Shown here: positions 1 to 6,486 of the stretch, one piece after another
Layout of the letters: every line of letters begins with the position of its first letter
How positions within the stretch are numbered: the stretch's first letter is position 1
Origin: Puniceicoccaceae bacterium
GTDB lineage: Bacteria > Verrucomicrobiota > Verrucomicrobiia > Opitutales > JAFGAQ01
Assembly (NCBI GenBank): GCA_028285755.1
Contig: JANQOQ010000014.1
Span: forward strand, 124,001-188,000
DNA: 64,000 nt
Reading direction: 5' to 3'
The notes under the pieces: model-generated
What the model saw: only the letters and a program-made list of their open reading frames with translations
The model's database searches: none
Told to the model about the DNA's origin: nothing
Translations under genes and position numbers: made by a program

Positions 1-249
1 CTTGAGTGATTGCTGGGCGCTTTCGCCCGACTGCTGGTGTTCTTTGACCAGGGCTTCATAGTGGGTTACTTTTTCCTGGAAAAGGGTGAGCAGGGTATTC
101 AGATCTTCAATGAGATCGTCGTAACCGACAGAGGTTACGGACTGGACGCGCTTTTTAATCGCGTCGATGAGTTGATGGATTTTTTGGGAGTCGTCGTCTT
201 TAAGCAGGATGCGGAAATCCACATCCACAGAGTTTTGTGAATTGGGCAT
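1..249 (-). CDS. Partial hypothetical protein, possible start of a tail tape-measure-like protein
   Basis: The frame opens with ATG at 249 and runs off the left window edge, giving 83 visible codons. The visible part is hydrophilic and helical: it starts MPNSQNSVDVDFRILLKDDD and continues with Ile/Leu heptads and many charged residues, as expected for a coiled coil. No signal peptide is present. It is the last visible gene of a leftward block of small genes. The opening 'VDVDFRILLKDD' followed by helices recalls phage tape-measure N-termini, but that is resemblance in style only; the rest of the gene is needed to decide. There is no clear Shine-Dalgarno sequence; CCTCCTCCTC upstream is the wrong sense. 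Confidence 0.55.
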   Translation of the reverse strand, partial: MPNSQNSVDVDFRILLKDDDSQKIHQLIDAIKKRVQSVTSVGYDDLIEDLNTLLTLFQEKVTHYEALVKEHQQSGESAQQSLK

Positions 250-288
250 AATGAGGAGGAGGTTAGGGCTGTGTAGGGAGAAAACTAA

Positions 289-858
289 CTAAAGCTTTTT
301 GAGCTCAGAATTTCGAGGGGTGTATCTTATGAAAAAATAGATTTCATCCTTGTGTTTTCCCAGCAATAAGAGGATCTGCGTGGTTGATGTGTTCCATTCG
401 GTGCGGAATTCAAGCTCACCGATTAGGAGGGCCTTCCAATGCTCATCTCGGTTGTGTGCATAAGTATTACCCATCCAATGGGGAATCGAATAAAGGGGAT
501 CTCCGTATTTTTCTGTGAGCATGGCTTCAAGCTCTTCTCGGACGGGAATGAATTTTTGAGGATTGCCAATATTTTCAAATTCAAGCCTTGATTCTTCCAG
601 TCCCGATTCGCCTAAGTCCATAAAAATGGACACCGGATAACCTAGTATCTTTTCTTTGTATATAAATCCCAACCGAGTTTCCTTCACCAGTTCAGCAGTC
701 TCTGCTGCCTTGATTTCCTCACGGGACATTCCCCAGTTCAGGTTCCGGAAATCCGGCTCAGCACCCAGTAATAAGGAGGCTGAGAAAGTGAGGAAAACGA
801 TGGAGATAAGGCATTTCACTGTATAAACAAACGTATAGTGTTTTTTGGTTTTTAGCAA
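289..858 (-). CDS. Exported protein of the F-R-x3-W-G-M family (copy A)
   Basis: A secreted protein of unknown function with a hydrophobic signal segment ending near LLLGAEP. The mature part begins DFRNLNWGMSREEI, the hallmark shared with three other genes in this window (2966, 8685, 9252). Like them it has a middle L-x3-Y-G-x-P element (TEKYGDP), then W-x-T-x-T-x2-I-x-L-L-L near the C-terminus and a final F-I-R-Y-T-P strand. The frame opens at TTG 858, but GTG at 819 would give a cleaner 22-residue signal peptide (MKCLISIVFLT...) and may be the real start. It lies inside the leftward small-gene block. Such proteins are probably periplasmic or surface located; no catalytic residues are evident. 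Confidence 0.75.
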   Translation of the reverse strand: MLKTKKHYTFVYTVKCLISIVFLTFSASLLLGAEPDFRNLNWGMSREEIKAAETAELVKETRLGFIYKEKILGYPVSIFMDLGESGLEESRLEFENIGNPQKFIPVREELEAMLTEKYGDPLYSIPHWMGNTYAHNRDEHWKALLIGELEFRTEWNTSTTQILLLLGKHKDEIYFFIRYTPRNSELKKL

Positions 859-874
859 ACCTAATTATGCAGAA

Positions 875-1120
875 TTAACGATCCAGCTCTCTGAGAGTAA
901 GTTGGAGTTTGAATATTGCCAGCATGAGACTGCGAAGACTCGTAGGTTGGCTCGAGTCATTGCTCAACAGGGATACAAAATCAGAGGTCGCCTGCAGTCC
1001 TTTGAGGGCGGGCAGAAACTTTTCGAGCCTGGAGATTTTATCGATGAGGCTATCGAGTTCCTGGGGGTTGACGAAGGTATCCAGGAATAACTGGAGATGG
1101 GGGTCTTTGGAGGAGGGCAT
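875..1120 (-). CDS. Small helical hypothetical protein
   Basis: An 81-residue soluble protein starting MPSSKDPHLQLFLDTFVNPQ, rich in Leu and predicted helical, with no signal peptide, membrane span or cysteine. Two overlapping plus-strand frames cover the same DNA. The minus frame is preferred because it is co-directional with its neighbours and its amino-acid composition is protein-like. It sits 17 bp upstream of the exported W-G-M protein and downstream of the 1176-1532 gene in the leftward block, so the genes may be co-transcribed. I do not recognise a family. A small accessory phage or tail protein would fit the block, but nothing in the sequence proves it. Confidence 0.55.
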   Translation of the reverse strand: MPSSKDPHLQLFLDTFVNPQELDSLIDKISRLEKFLPALKGLQATSDFVSLLSNDSSQPTSLRSLMLAIFKLQLTLRELDR

Positions 1121-1175
1121 AAGGGTATGAGGGGTTTATCTCCCCTCTTATGAACATAGATTAATATGGAGATTA

Positions 1176-1532
1176 CTACAATGTGTCTTCGTTAATGCCA
1201 GAATCGTTGTTTAGAATATTTGCGATGATCTCACACTGATTACAGAATATATTTAGCAATGTCATTTCGTGCCTGATTTTGCTGTTTTTCAGAACTGAAC
1301 CCTCTCGAATTTTCATCTCATAAGTTTCGATAAGTTCGTCCCATTCGGATTCTGTGTGTATCAGGCAAATATTATTTTTGGCCAATAAATAAGCCAATTT
1401 ATAACCTTTAGATTCCGGGTGTTGCTTGCTCTTCTTTCTTAGGAGAGAGTGCGTTTCTATATTTTGTAATATGCGATACAGTGTGGTGTTAGAGCTTTCG
1501 ATGTGAGGGAGTGGGGGAGGTGTTAAGTTCAT
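1176..1532 (-). CDS. Hypothetical protein, 118 aa
   Basis: A soluble 118-residue protein beginning MNLTPPPLPHIESSNTTLYR, mostly helical, with two Cys near the C-terminus (FCNQCEIIANIL). It is more AT-rich than the genes on either side, suggesting a different history. There is no signal peptide or membrane segment. It lies between the frameshifted tail-chaperone-like gene and the 81-residue gene, all leftward. No family recognised. Coding is supported by a clean frame, an ATG start, and absence of a competing frame of similar length. Confidence 0.6.
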   Translation of the reverse strand: MNLTPPPLPHIESSNTTLYRILQNIETHSLLRKKSKQHPESKGYKLAYLLAKNNICLIHTESEWDELIETYEMKIREGSVLKNSKIRHEMTLLNIFCNQCEIIANILNNDSGINEDTL

Positions 1533-1557
1533 GATCTTTTTGGTTTTATAGTAGATA

Positions 1558-1863
1558 TTATGTAGATTTCTTGATGCCGAGTAGCGAGGCGGCCCGGGTG
1601 AGGTCTTTGAGGCTGGGGATAGAGGTTTTTGAGGGAGCTTCCGGGTGGTAGATTTTTTCGAGGGAGGTCAGGTATTTATTGAGCGCGCTGAGTCCCTTTT
1701 TGCCGGTGGTAGCGGCGTGTGCATGTGCGGCGGCAGTGGTCTGGCGGTGCAGTTGCTCTGCGGTAAGGCGGTGATGGGTCTCCAGCAGGAGGATGACCTG
1801 GGGGAGGGTCAGTTGTTCGCGGTCGAGCTGGTGCGGGAGCTTTCCAAGGTGGAGAGCGAGCTC
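1558..1863 (-). other. -1 frame extension of the tail-assembly-like gene without its own start
   Basis: In the -1 frame relative to the preceding gene, an open frame runs without stop from at least 2040 down to TAA at 1558-1560. From about 1863 it reads ELALHLGKLPHQLDREQLTL, then QVILLLETHHRLTAEQLHRQ, an Ala/His-rich linker, and KGLSALNKYLTSLEKI, and ends GIKKST. I find no ATG, GTG or TTG in this frame between 1920 and 1560, so it cannot be an independent gene. A shift after VNTLL at about 1861-1866 would fuse the two into a product of about 240 residues. I do not see a textbook slippery heptamer in the required register; a frameshift mutation or sequencing error is the alternative to programmed shifting. 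Confidence 0.55.
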
Positions 1864-2279
1864 AGCAAGGTATTGACCAGGGGTTCGAGTGTGTTGAGGG
1901 GCAGGGTGCTCTGAATGAGGGGGAGGAGTTCGTTGGCGGTACTGTGGTTGTGTGCGACCCAGTACCTCAAGGTAGGGAAATTGAGCTGCCTCCCCAGCTC
2001 GAGGATGGCCTGCTGTGAGGGCAGGGTGAGGGTATCTGCCCAGGCGGCGGGCTTATCGGCGTAGAGGGCGATCTCGCGGCTGGTGTGGCCGAGACTTCGC
2101 TGGTAGGTGCCGTTGTCGAAGGTGGAGAGCGGCATCTGGCGGACGAGGAGGGTCTCGGAGGTGGGTGAGTTATCGTTACTTTCTTTTTGCGGCAGGTAGT
2201 GGACTTCGAGGTAGTCACCGCCGCGCATCGTCTGCTCATCTGAGAGTTCGGAACGGTTAGTGGGTATAGATTGGGTCAT
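1809..2279 (-). CDS. Tail-assembly-chaperone-like protein (short, unshifted product)
   Basis: A 156-residue soluble protein. After a polar N-terminus it reads ETLLVRQMPLSTFDNGTYQ, then ADKPAAWADTLTLPSQQAI, LELGRQLNFPTLRYWVAHNH and helical Leu-rich segments. The pattern 'L-V-R-x-M-P-L ... W-x-D-x-L-T ... I-L-E-x-G-x-x-L-N-F' is reminiscent of small tail assembly proteins of Mu-like and siphophages; this is a judgement of style, not a database match. The start ATG overlaps the upstream stop in ATGA, implying translational coupling. The last ~17 residues (SSLSTLESSRTSSTANN) look unlike coding sequence, whereas the -1 frame there continues with a helical domain; see the extension entry. Confidence 0.6.
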   Translation of the reverse strand: MTQSIPTNRSELSDEQTMRGGDYLEVHYLPQKESNDNSPTSETLLVRQMPLSTFDNGTYQRSLGHTSREIALYADKPAAWADTLTLPSQQAILELGRQLNFPTLRYWVAHNHSTANELLPLIQSTLPLNTLEPLVNTLLSSLSTLESSRTSSTANN

Positions 2280-2497
2280 AATTCATTGGGTTGATTAGTA
2301 ATGGGAAAGCCTGTAGATTTTAAAGTTATTCGATACCCACTAACCTCAAGGTGACAACGAAGGCTGGCTGCGGCATCTGGCAGGGGTCGAGTATTTTGTA
2401 TACACTCCCCATGCCACTGCTCTTGCAGACCATCGTTCTCACTCTCGCCCGAAAACTCAGGGGGTATTGGTTGATTTAGTAAAAGATTTCCTCGCAC
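2276..2497 (-). CDS. Small hypothetical protein coupled to the tail-assembly-like gene
   Basis: A 73-residue frame from GTG at 2497 whose TGA overlaps the next gene's ATG by the ATGA arrangement, which is the main evidence that it is translated. The C-terminal half (ASLRCHLEVSGYRITLKSTG) looks like alternating beta strands; the N-terminus is polar. There is an in-frame TAA just upstream of the GTG, so no longer start exists. No signal peptide and no recognised family. It would be the first gene of the leftward phage-like block. Confidence 0.5.
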   Translation of the reverse strand: MRGNLLLNQPIPPEFSGESENDGLQEQWHGECIQNTRPLPDAAASLRCHLEVSGYRITLKSTGFPITNQPNEL

Positions 2498-2965
2498 CCA
2501 TCTTTAGGCTACAACCGCAGTGTGTTACGGAATCGAATTTCAGTTACGCATGCTTATGCGTGCCTTTATTCTCTCCTTGCAAGCAGCGGTTCTAGCCCTA
2601 ATCCAGACCGTTCGTCACTCCAACCCACTCAAGCTGACAGGCGCAGTATGCTTTGCAGAAAACGCAGTCAGGTATTGTCATACATTCCTGCTATTTCTTC
2701 TGCGCAAGCAGCGCTTCTCACTAAGTCTTCAGATGGAGTAGCGGAAGACCAAAAGGCAAATGCAGGGATTTACGGTGCCGGCACTGTTCCAACCCTTCCC
2801 ATTTTACCCAATTAATCAGGGTAATGGGTCGAATAGATGTTTAACATGAAGGGTGCCGGAATTGAAGGAGGCGGGGACTGTATATGCAACCACCCCGGCT
2901 GCTCCTGGGCAGGCCGGGGTTAATTGGGCGGATGACTGATTAGAAAGTAAGGGTGGCTCTAACCA
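2498..2965. other. Gene-free stretch between the phage-like block and the exported protein
   Basis: 468 bases without a convincing gene. Two overlapping plus-strand frames exist (starting near 2520) but their translations are low-complexity and unlike proteins, with neither a start signal nor partner genes. The only structure I see is a GC-rich inverted repeat at 2893-2919. Confidence 0.5.
2893..2919 (-). terminator. GC-rich stem-loop after the 2966-3586 gene
   Basis: Perfect 7-bp arms CCCCGGC and GCCGGGG with a 13-nt loop, about 50 bp past the stop of the leftward exported protein. There is no T-run after it on the minus strand, so intrinsic termination is only a possibility; a transcript-stabilising hairpin is the alternative. 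Confidence 0.35.
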
Positions 2966-3586
2966 TTACCGACTCGCCAGGCGGGTGGGCTTTTCGTATT
3001 TGCTGGCGAGGCGCAGGGTGGATGAGTAATCAAAGTCCTGCGGATTGGTGTAGGTGAGCTGAAATTGGGGGTCATTCGGGTTGCTGAGATCGAGCACGAG
3101 GTTGATGAGAATCTCATCACGCTGCCAATAAGTGTTTATGGCCTTGTTGCCTGCGATGATATCAGATTCAAAGTTAGCCGGGTTGTTCGAAGCCGCGAAA
3201 GAGCGGTTCGCATACACGGTGTTGGTGGCGGCACCATACTCTTTTTCAAGCTGGCGAATGATTTCCTGATAGCTCAGGTATGCAGCCTCATTTGCACTTG
3301 CAGCTGCGGGTTGATCCGCAGTTGCAAACTTGTAGAGCGCCTTACCGAGCTGGCGGTGGCGATTAAAGTGAGTGACCAATTGGGCACGGATGCCTGAGAA
3401 ATTGCCTTCGTGGATCATTCCTGAGATGTATTGCTGCTCCGGGTTACCATGAATGGCGATGATGTCATCCTGAGTCATTCCCCAGTCTGCCTGATGAAAG
3501 TCCTGTGCGGACAGATTGATAAGGGTGGCTTGCATGATGAACAGGCCGATGGCGACGAGGCGTTTAATGATATTTGGCGTTTTCAT
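2966..3586 (-). CDS. Exported protein of the F-x-x-x-W-G-M family (copy B)
   Basis: 206 residues with a signal peptide (hydrophobic stretch RLVAIGLFIMQATLINLSAQ, cleavage probably after SAQ). The mature protein opens DFHQADWGMTQDDIIAIHG, matching copies A, C and D at W-G-M-x3-D-x-I. It keeps the central L-E-K-E-Y-G element and a W-x-R-D-E-I-L-I-N-L strand followed by F-Q-L-T-Y-T, then adds a longer basic C-terminal tail. It is separated from the downstream-oriented lipoprotein gene by 39 bp and both point leftward, so they may share a transcript. Function unknown; likely periplasmic. Confidence 0.8.
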   Translation of the reverse strand: MKTPNIIKRLVAIGLFIMQATLINLSAQDFHQADWGMTQDDIIAIHGNPEQQYISGMIHEGNFSGIRAQLVTHFNRHRQLGKALYKFATADQPAAASANEAAYLSYQEIIRQLEKEYGAATNTVYANRSFAASNNPANFESDIIAGNKAINTYWQRDEILINLVLDLSNPNDPQFQLTYTNPQDFDYSSTLRLASKYEKPTRLASR

Positions 3587-3625
3587 TGATATAAGCGTTT
3601 GGTATTATGTATAATTTAAAAGGGA

Positions 3626-4276
3626 TTAATCGAGGTAGAGCGCGTAGAGGTTGTGGCGTGCGACTCGTTCCGGCCGGATAAAGAGATCTGCCACTTTGCC
3701 GAGATGGGTTTCGCGTCCGCTCATGGGGTCATAAATATAGGCGGAGGGTCCTGTACTGTCTGCAGTGATGTAGAGGATCGCCTGGTGGAGCGCACCGCTG
3801 CGTTGTACCAGGTTTACCTTGGCTACAAGCGGGGGGAACTGATGTTCGCGTGTGGGATTGCTCAGCAGAGTCTGGCTGATGTAGAGCTTTGCGTAATCGT
3901 CACAATCGCCCCAATTGGGATTGGCGTTGAGCCGGCCATTGGAAGCCAGGCGGTTCTTGTAGGTAAAGAAATATTGGTTGAACTGACGCATCCAACGACG
4001 AGTGGGGATGCTGTACGTCGGGTCGCTCAGGGTGTAGTCAAACTCGGGGTTTTCCTTATCGAGTACTGAGTGGATAAGCATTTCCACCATAAAGGCGTTC
4101 ATGGTGAACGGCTTACCCTTGGTATTGAGGGCGGTCTCGTATGCGGGAGGGATGGTGCCTGCAGTGGTGCCGCCTGTGGTTGAGCTACAGCCTGCGTAAG
4201 TGAGTGCCAGAACTGCAAGGACTGGTAATACCAGGCCTGCGAAGAGGTGCTTTTTTAAGAATTTTACCGAGTTCAT
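3626..4276 (-). CDS. Transglutaminase-like cysteine-protease-fold lipoprotein
   Basis: A 216-residue lipoprotein: hydrophobic signal segment followed by lipobox LTYAGC with Cys30. The mature domain has G-D-C-D-D-Y-A (candidate catalytic Cys), a downstream H in ALHQAILYI and D in YIYDPMSG, in the Cys-His-Asp order of transglutaminase-like/bacterial transglutaminase-like cysteine proteinases. Members of that fold act as peptidases or transamidases; the substrate cannot be told here. The spacing C ... H of about 45 residues is right for the small DUF920-like versions. It is anchored at the membrane after processing by lipoprotein signal peptidase. It sits 39 bp upstream of the exported W-G-M copy B on the same strand. 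Confidence 0.7.
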   Translation of the reverse strand: MNSVKFLKKHLFAGLVLPVLAVLALTYAGCSSTTGGTTAGTIPPAYETALNTKGKPFTMNAFMVEMLIHSVLDKENPEFDYTLSDPTYSIPTRRWMRQFNQYFFTYKNRLASNGRLNANPNWGDCDDYAKLYISQTLLSNPTREHQFPPLVAKVNLVQRSGALHQAILYITADSTGPSAYIYDPMSGRETHLGKVADLFIRPERVARHNLYALYLD

Positions 4277-4659
4277 GATTATATAGCGTTTAGAAAGAAA
4301 TATCAGGTACTAAGGCCGCACTTCGTAAGCTGCTTCCTGCTAGATGTAGTTTCTAATAGGGTGGCTCAGCCTACAATAGCTTGGCTGATACTAATTTCGG
4401 ACGAGGCGGTTCGAAAAAAAGCAAATGAGTGCAACTTAAACGTTTTTTTTAAATACCCGATAACGCTTGAGAACCCGTGTATATTGAGCATTGGAGAATC
4501 AGCAGCCGGCTGAGTGAGGCGGTTTGCGCATCGGCTGTGAGAAGCTCAGCCGGGCTGCTGACTTACGCGGATGTATGCTGTTTTATGGGAGGTATACTGG
4601 GATGGATTGCGTGCTGTATATTGAGGGGCCCACAGCCCGGATGCGCGAAAGTGTGAAAT
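4277..4659. other. Gene-free stretch with a long stem-loop
   Basis: 383 bases without a convincing frame on either strand. The notable content is the strong inverted repeat at 4499-4561 and a T-rich tract (cgttttttttaaat) at about 4441. Confidence 0.5.
4499..4561 (-). terminator. Long imperfect stem-loop downstream of the 4660-6369 gene
   Basis: Arms TCAGCAGCCGGCTGAG (4499-4514) and CTCAGCCGGGCTGCTGA (4545-4561) pair over 16 bp with one bulged base, around a 30-nt loop. It lies about 100 bp past the stop of the leftward 569-residue gene. On the minus strand no long T-run follows directly, so it may be a terminator, a REP-like element or an mRNA 3' stabiliser. Confidence 0.5.
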
Positions 4660-6369
4660 TCAGGGGTTTGTGGTTTTATGGGTGACGATATACATACCCG
4701 GGTCAGTGGCATGCCATTCGTGTGGAAAGGAATGCTCGGCATAGTCATCTGCCAGCAGGTTAACGACGGTGCAGGCACCTGCGTGACCTTCACCCGCTTT
4801 TTCAATGAGCCGGTGCGTGGATTGGGATGAGCTGAGAGTCTTCCCGTGCTTAGCCCATTTGAGTGAATTCTTAAAATGGCGCTCCGTCCATTCCAACGCA
4901 TTGCGGTGCCAATGGGCGTGTGGGTAGGGCAGGGACCCTCTGGAGACGAGGTCGCTACCGTCCGGGTAGGGTGTATCCGGCAGAATCGCCTGGATTTGCA
5001 TAATACCCCCTGCGAATAATCCATGCATACGCATGCGGAATTGTTCCCACTCGGTGATGTTGCGATCGGGGCCGTTGCCCGGATTTTTATAAAGTTCGGT
5101 TTGCCGGTAGATATCGGTAGCACCGATGGGCTTATGGTTGCTTTGACTGCGTAGTGCAATTAACTGCTCATGCTCAGGGCGGATGAGCTCCCACTCAAGG
5201 AGACTTAGGTCCCCGGGTAACTGTGTGGGAAAGTGCAAACCATTGACGCGGTTGGCCCGCACCCCTCGCAGACTTTGCTCCCCAAAGAGGCTGCGTATAC
5301 GATCCGCCCATTTGTGGGTACCGGTATGTGCGATCGTTGGATCGTGCCACATATCCCACCCCATACGATGGATGATATTTGGCAAATCCTTGAGCTCAGA
5401 TGCGAGCCTATCATAAACTTCCGCCTCGGCTGGCGAATCGTAGCCAAACGCCTTCGCTGGATGGCCACCCCATGCCAGCTGCCCCCAGTATAGCAGATCC
5501 AGAAACATGTGGCGTTCGTTCAACGCATGGGCCAGTTCGGTTATTGCATCGAGGGCAGCTGAATTCAGTTTGTGTGGAGTTATTTTGGTAAATTGCAAAG
5601 TACCGGGAGTGAAGAATTCCGCCTGGGGGTTGATCGTCAGGCCGTTGCAGCCCTGCCCACGCACCCAATCGCAATAGGCACCGATATTGGGTGTCTCGGG
5701 AGTGCGGTGCTTAAGCTGTTGCAGATGGGCGATTTCCGGTCCTCTGAGAAGGTGCGGATGCACGGCTTTGCCCCCGAGCTGGAAGTAGGCGGGGTTTACT
5801 TGCGAGGCGGGGCTCCCGGGAGCCTGTCCTATCTCAATACGCTGGCGGGCTTCTTCACTTTCGGCCAGCTCGCGCGCAAGGGCACCGATAGTGATCTCCC
5901 CTTCAATCAGTCGCCGGGAGCGGGCCCGGATTTCATCTTCGTTTGGCTCACGTGCAAGAATGAGACGATACTTTTGCCGGATGGCGTGTTGCCCGATCGC
6001 ACTTTCAACAATCCCACGACGCAGCTCCTGGAGGTCCAGGGGTAGGGGAGCCTCTGACCCGGGAAGGAGGGCCTGGAGCTGGTCTTGCCGTGGGCTGCGT
6101 GCAACGATCGATCGGTAGATATCGGCAATGGCATTCGGGTGGAGCGTGTGTATATATTCTCTGAGGTTGGATACTTCCTGCGAATTCCCATTGCCGGCTG
6201 GAAACTCCGGGCATTTTGCTTGCAGCGCTTGCACACTTAGCTGCAGCTTGCCCAGCAACCGTGCCAATTCACCGATTGTGCTTTCAATGCTCGCTATATC
6301 CCGCTTGCAGATAGAATAGGCGGGCTTGGATTCGGAGTTGATAATGGGTTGTGGCGGCTGGGTTTCCAT
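4660..6369 (-). CDS. DUF4214-like domain plus TIM-barrel-like protein
   Basis: 569 residues, no signal peptide. Residues about 20-65 form a coiled coil (IASIESTIGELARLLGKLQL). Residues about 70-190 contain two repeats of the type Y-R-x2-L-x-R-x-P ... L-x-x-G ... S-E (IYRSIVARSPRQDQ, YRLILAREPNEDEI, ELAESEEARQ), typical of DUF4214, a domain often attached to glycosyltransferases and surface proteins. The C-terminal ~370 residues have glycosidase-barrel features (DAITELAHALNERHMFLDLL, IIHRMGWDMWHDPTIAHTG, EWELIRPEHEQL) but I cannot name catalytic residues with confidence. The combination suggests a polysaccharide-related cytosolic or non-classically exported protein. Flanked by a lipoprotein gene and a histidine kinase in the same direction. 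Confidence 0.55.
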   Translation of the reverse strand: METQPPQPIINSESKPAYSICKRDIASIESTIGELARLLGKLQLSVQALQAKCPEFPAGNGNSQEVSNLREYIHTLHPNAIADIYRSIVARSPRQDQLQALLPGSEAPLPLDLQELRRGIVESAIGQHAIRQKYRLILAREPNEDEIRARSRRLIEGEITIGALARELAESEEARQRIEIGQAPGSPASQVNPAYFQLGGKAVHPHLLRGPEIAHLQQLKHRTPETPNIGAYCDWVRGQGCNGLTINPQAEFFTPGTLQFTKITPHKLNSAALDAITELAHALNERHMFLDLLYWGQLAWGGHPAKAFGYDSPAEAEVYDRLASELKDLPNIIHRMGWDMWHDPTIAHTGTHKWADRIRSLFGEQSLRGVRANRVNGLHFPTQLPGDLSLLEWELIRPEHEQLIALRSQSNHKPIGATDIYRQTELYKNPGNGPDRNITEWEQFRMRMHGLFAGGIMQIQAILPDTPYPDGSDLVSRGSLPYPHAHWHRNALEWTERHFKNSLKWAKHGKTLSSSQSTHRLIEKAGEGHAGACTVVNLLADDYAEHSFPHEWHATDPGMYIVTHKTTNP

Positions 6370-6486
6370 ACGCCAGCGACTTTATCAAAAAACAGCGGAA
6401 ATCATTCCCCTACCATCGGCTATTATGAATGCCCTAATACTAACTACTTGATAACTAGTGGGTTACGTTTTCCACTAATTTGGAAT

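Noticed and set aside
1842-1858. TTGGAAAGC as the slippery site for the -1 shift
   Set aside because: It looks like the lambda GGGAAAG heptamer but sits in the wrong register: GGA-AAG are codons of the post-shift frame, so re-pairing would not work.
2520-2815. Two plus-strand frames near 2520 in the gap before the exported W-G-M gene
   Set aside because: Low-complexity translation, no ribosome-binding site, no neighbours in the same direction, and they overlap each other in different frames.
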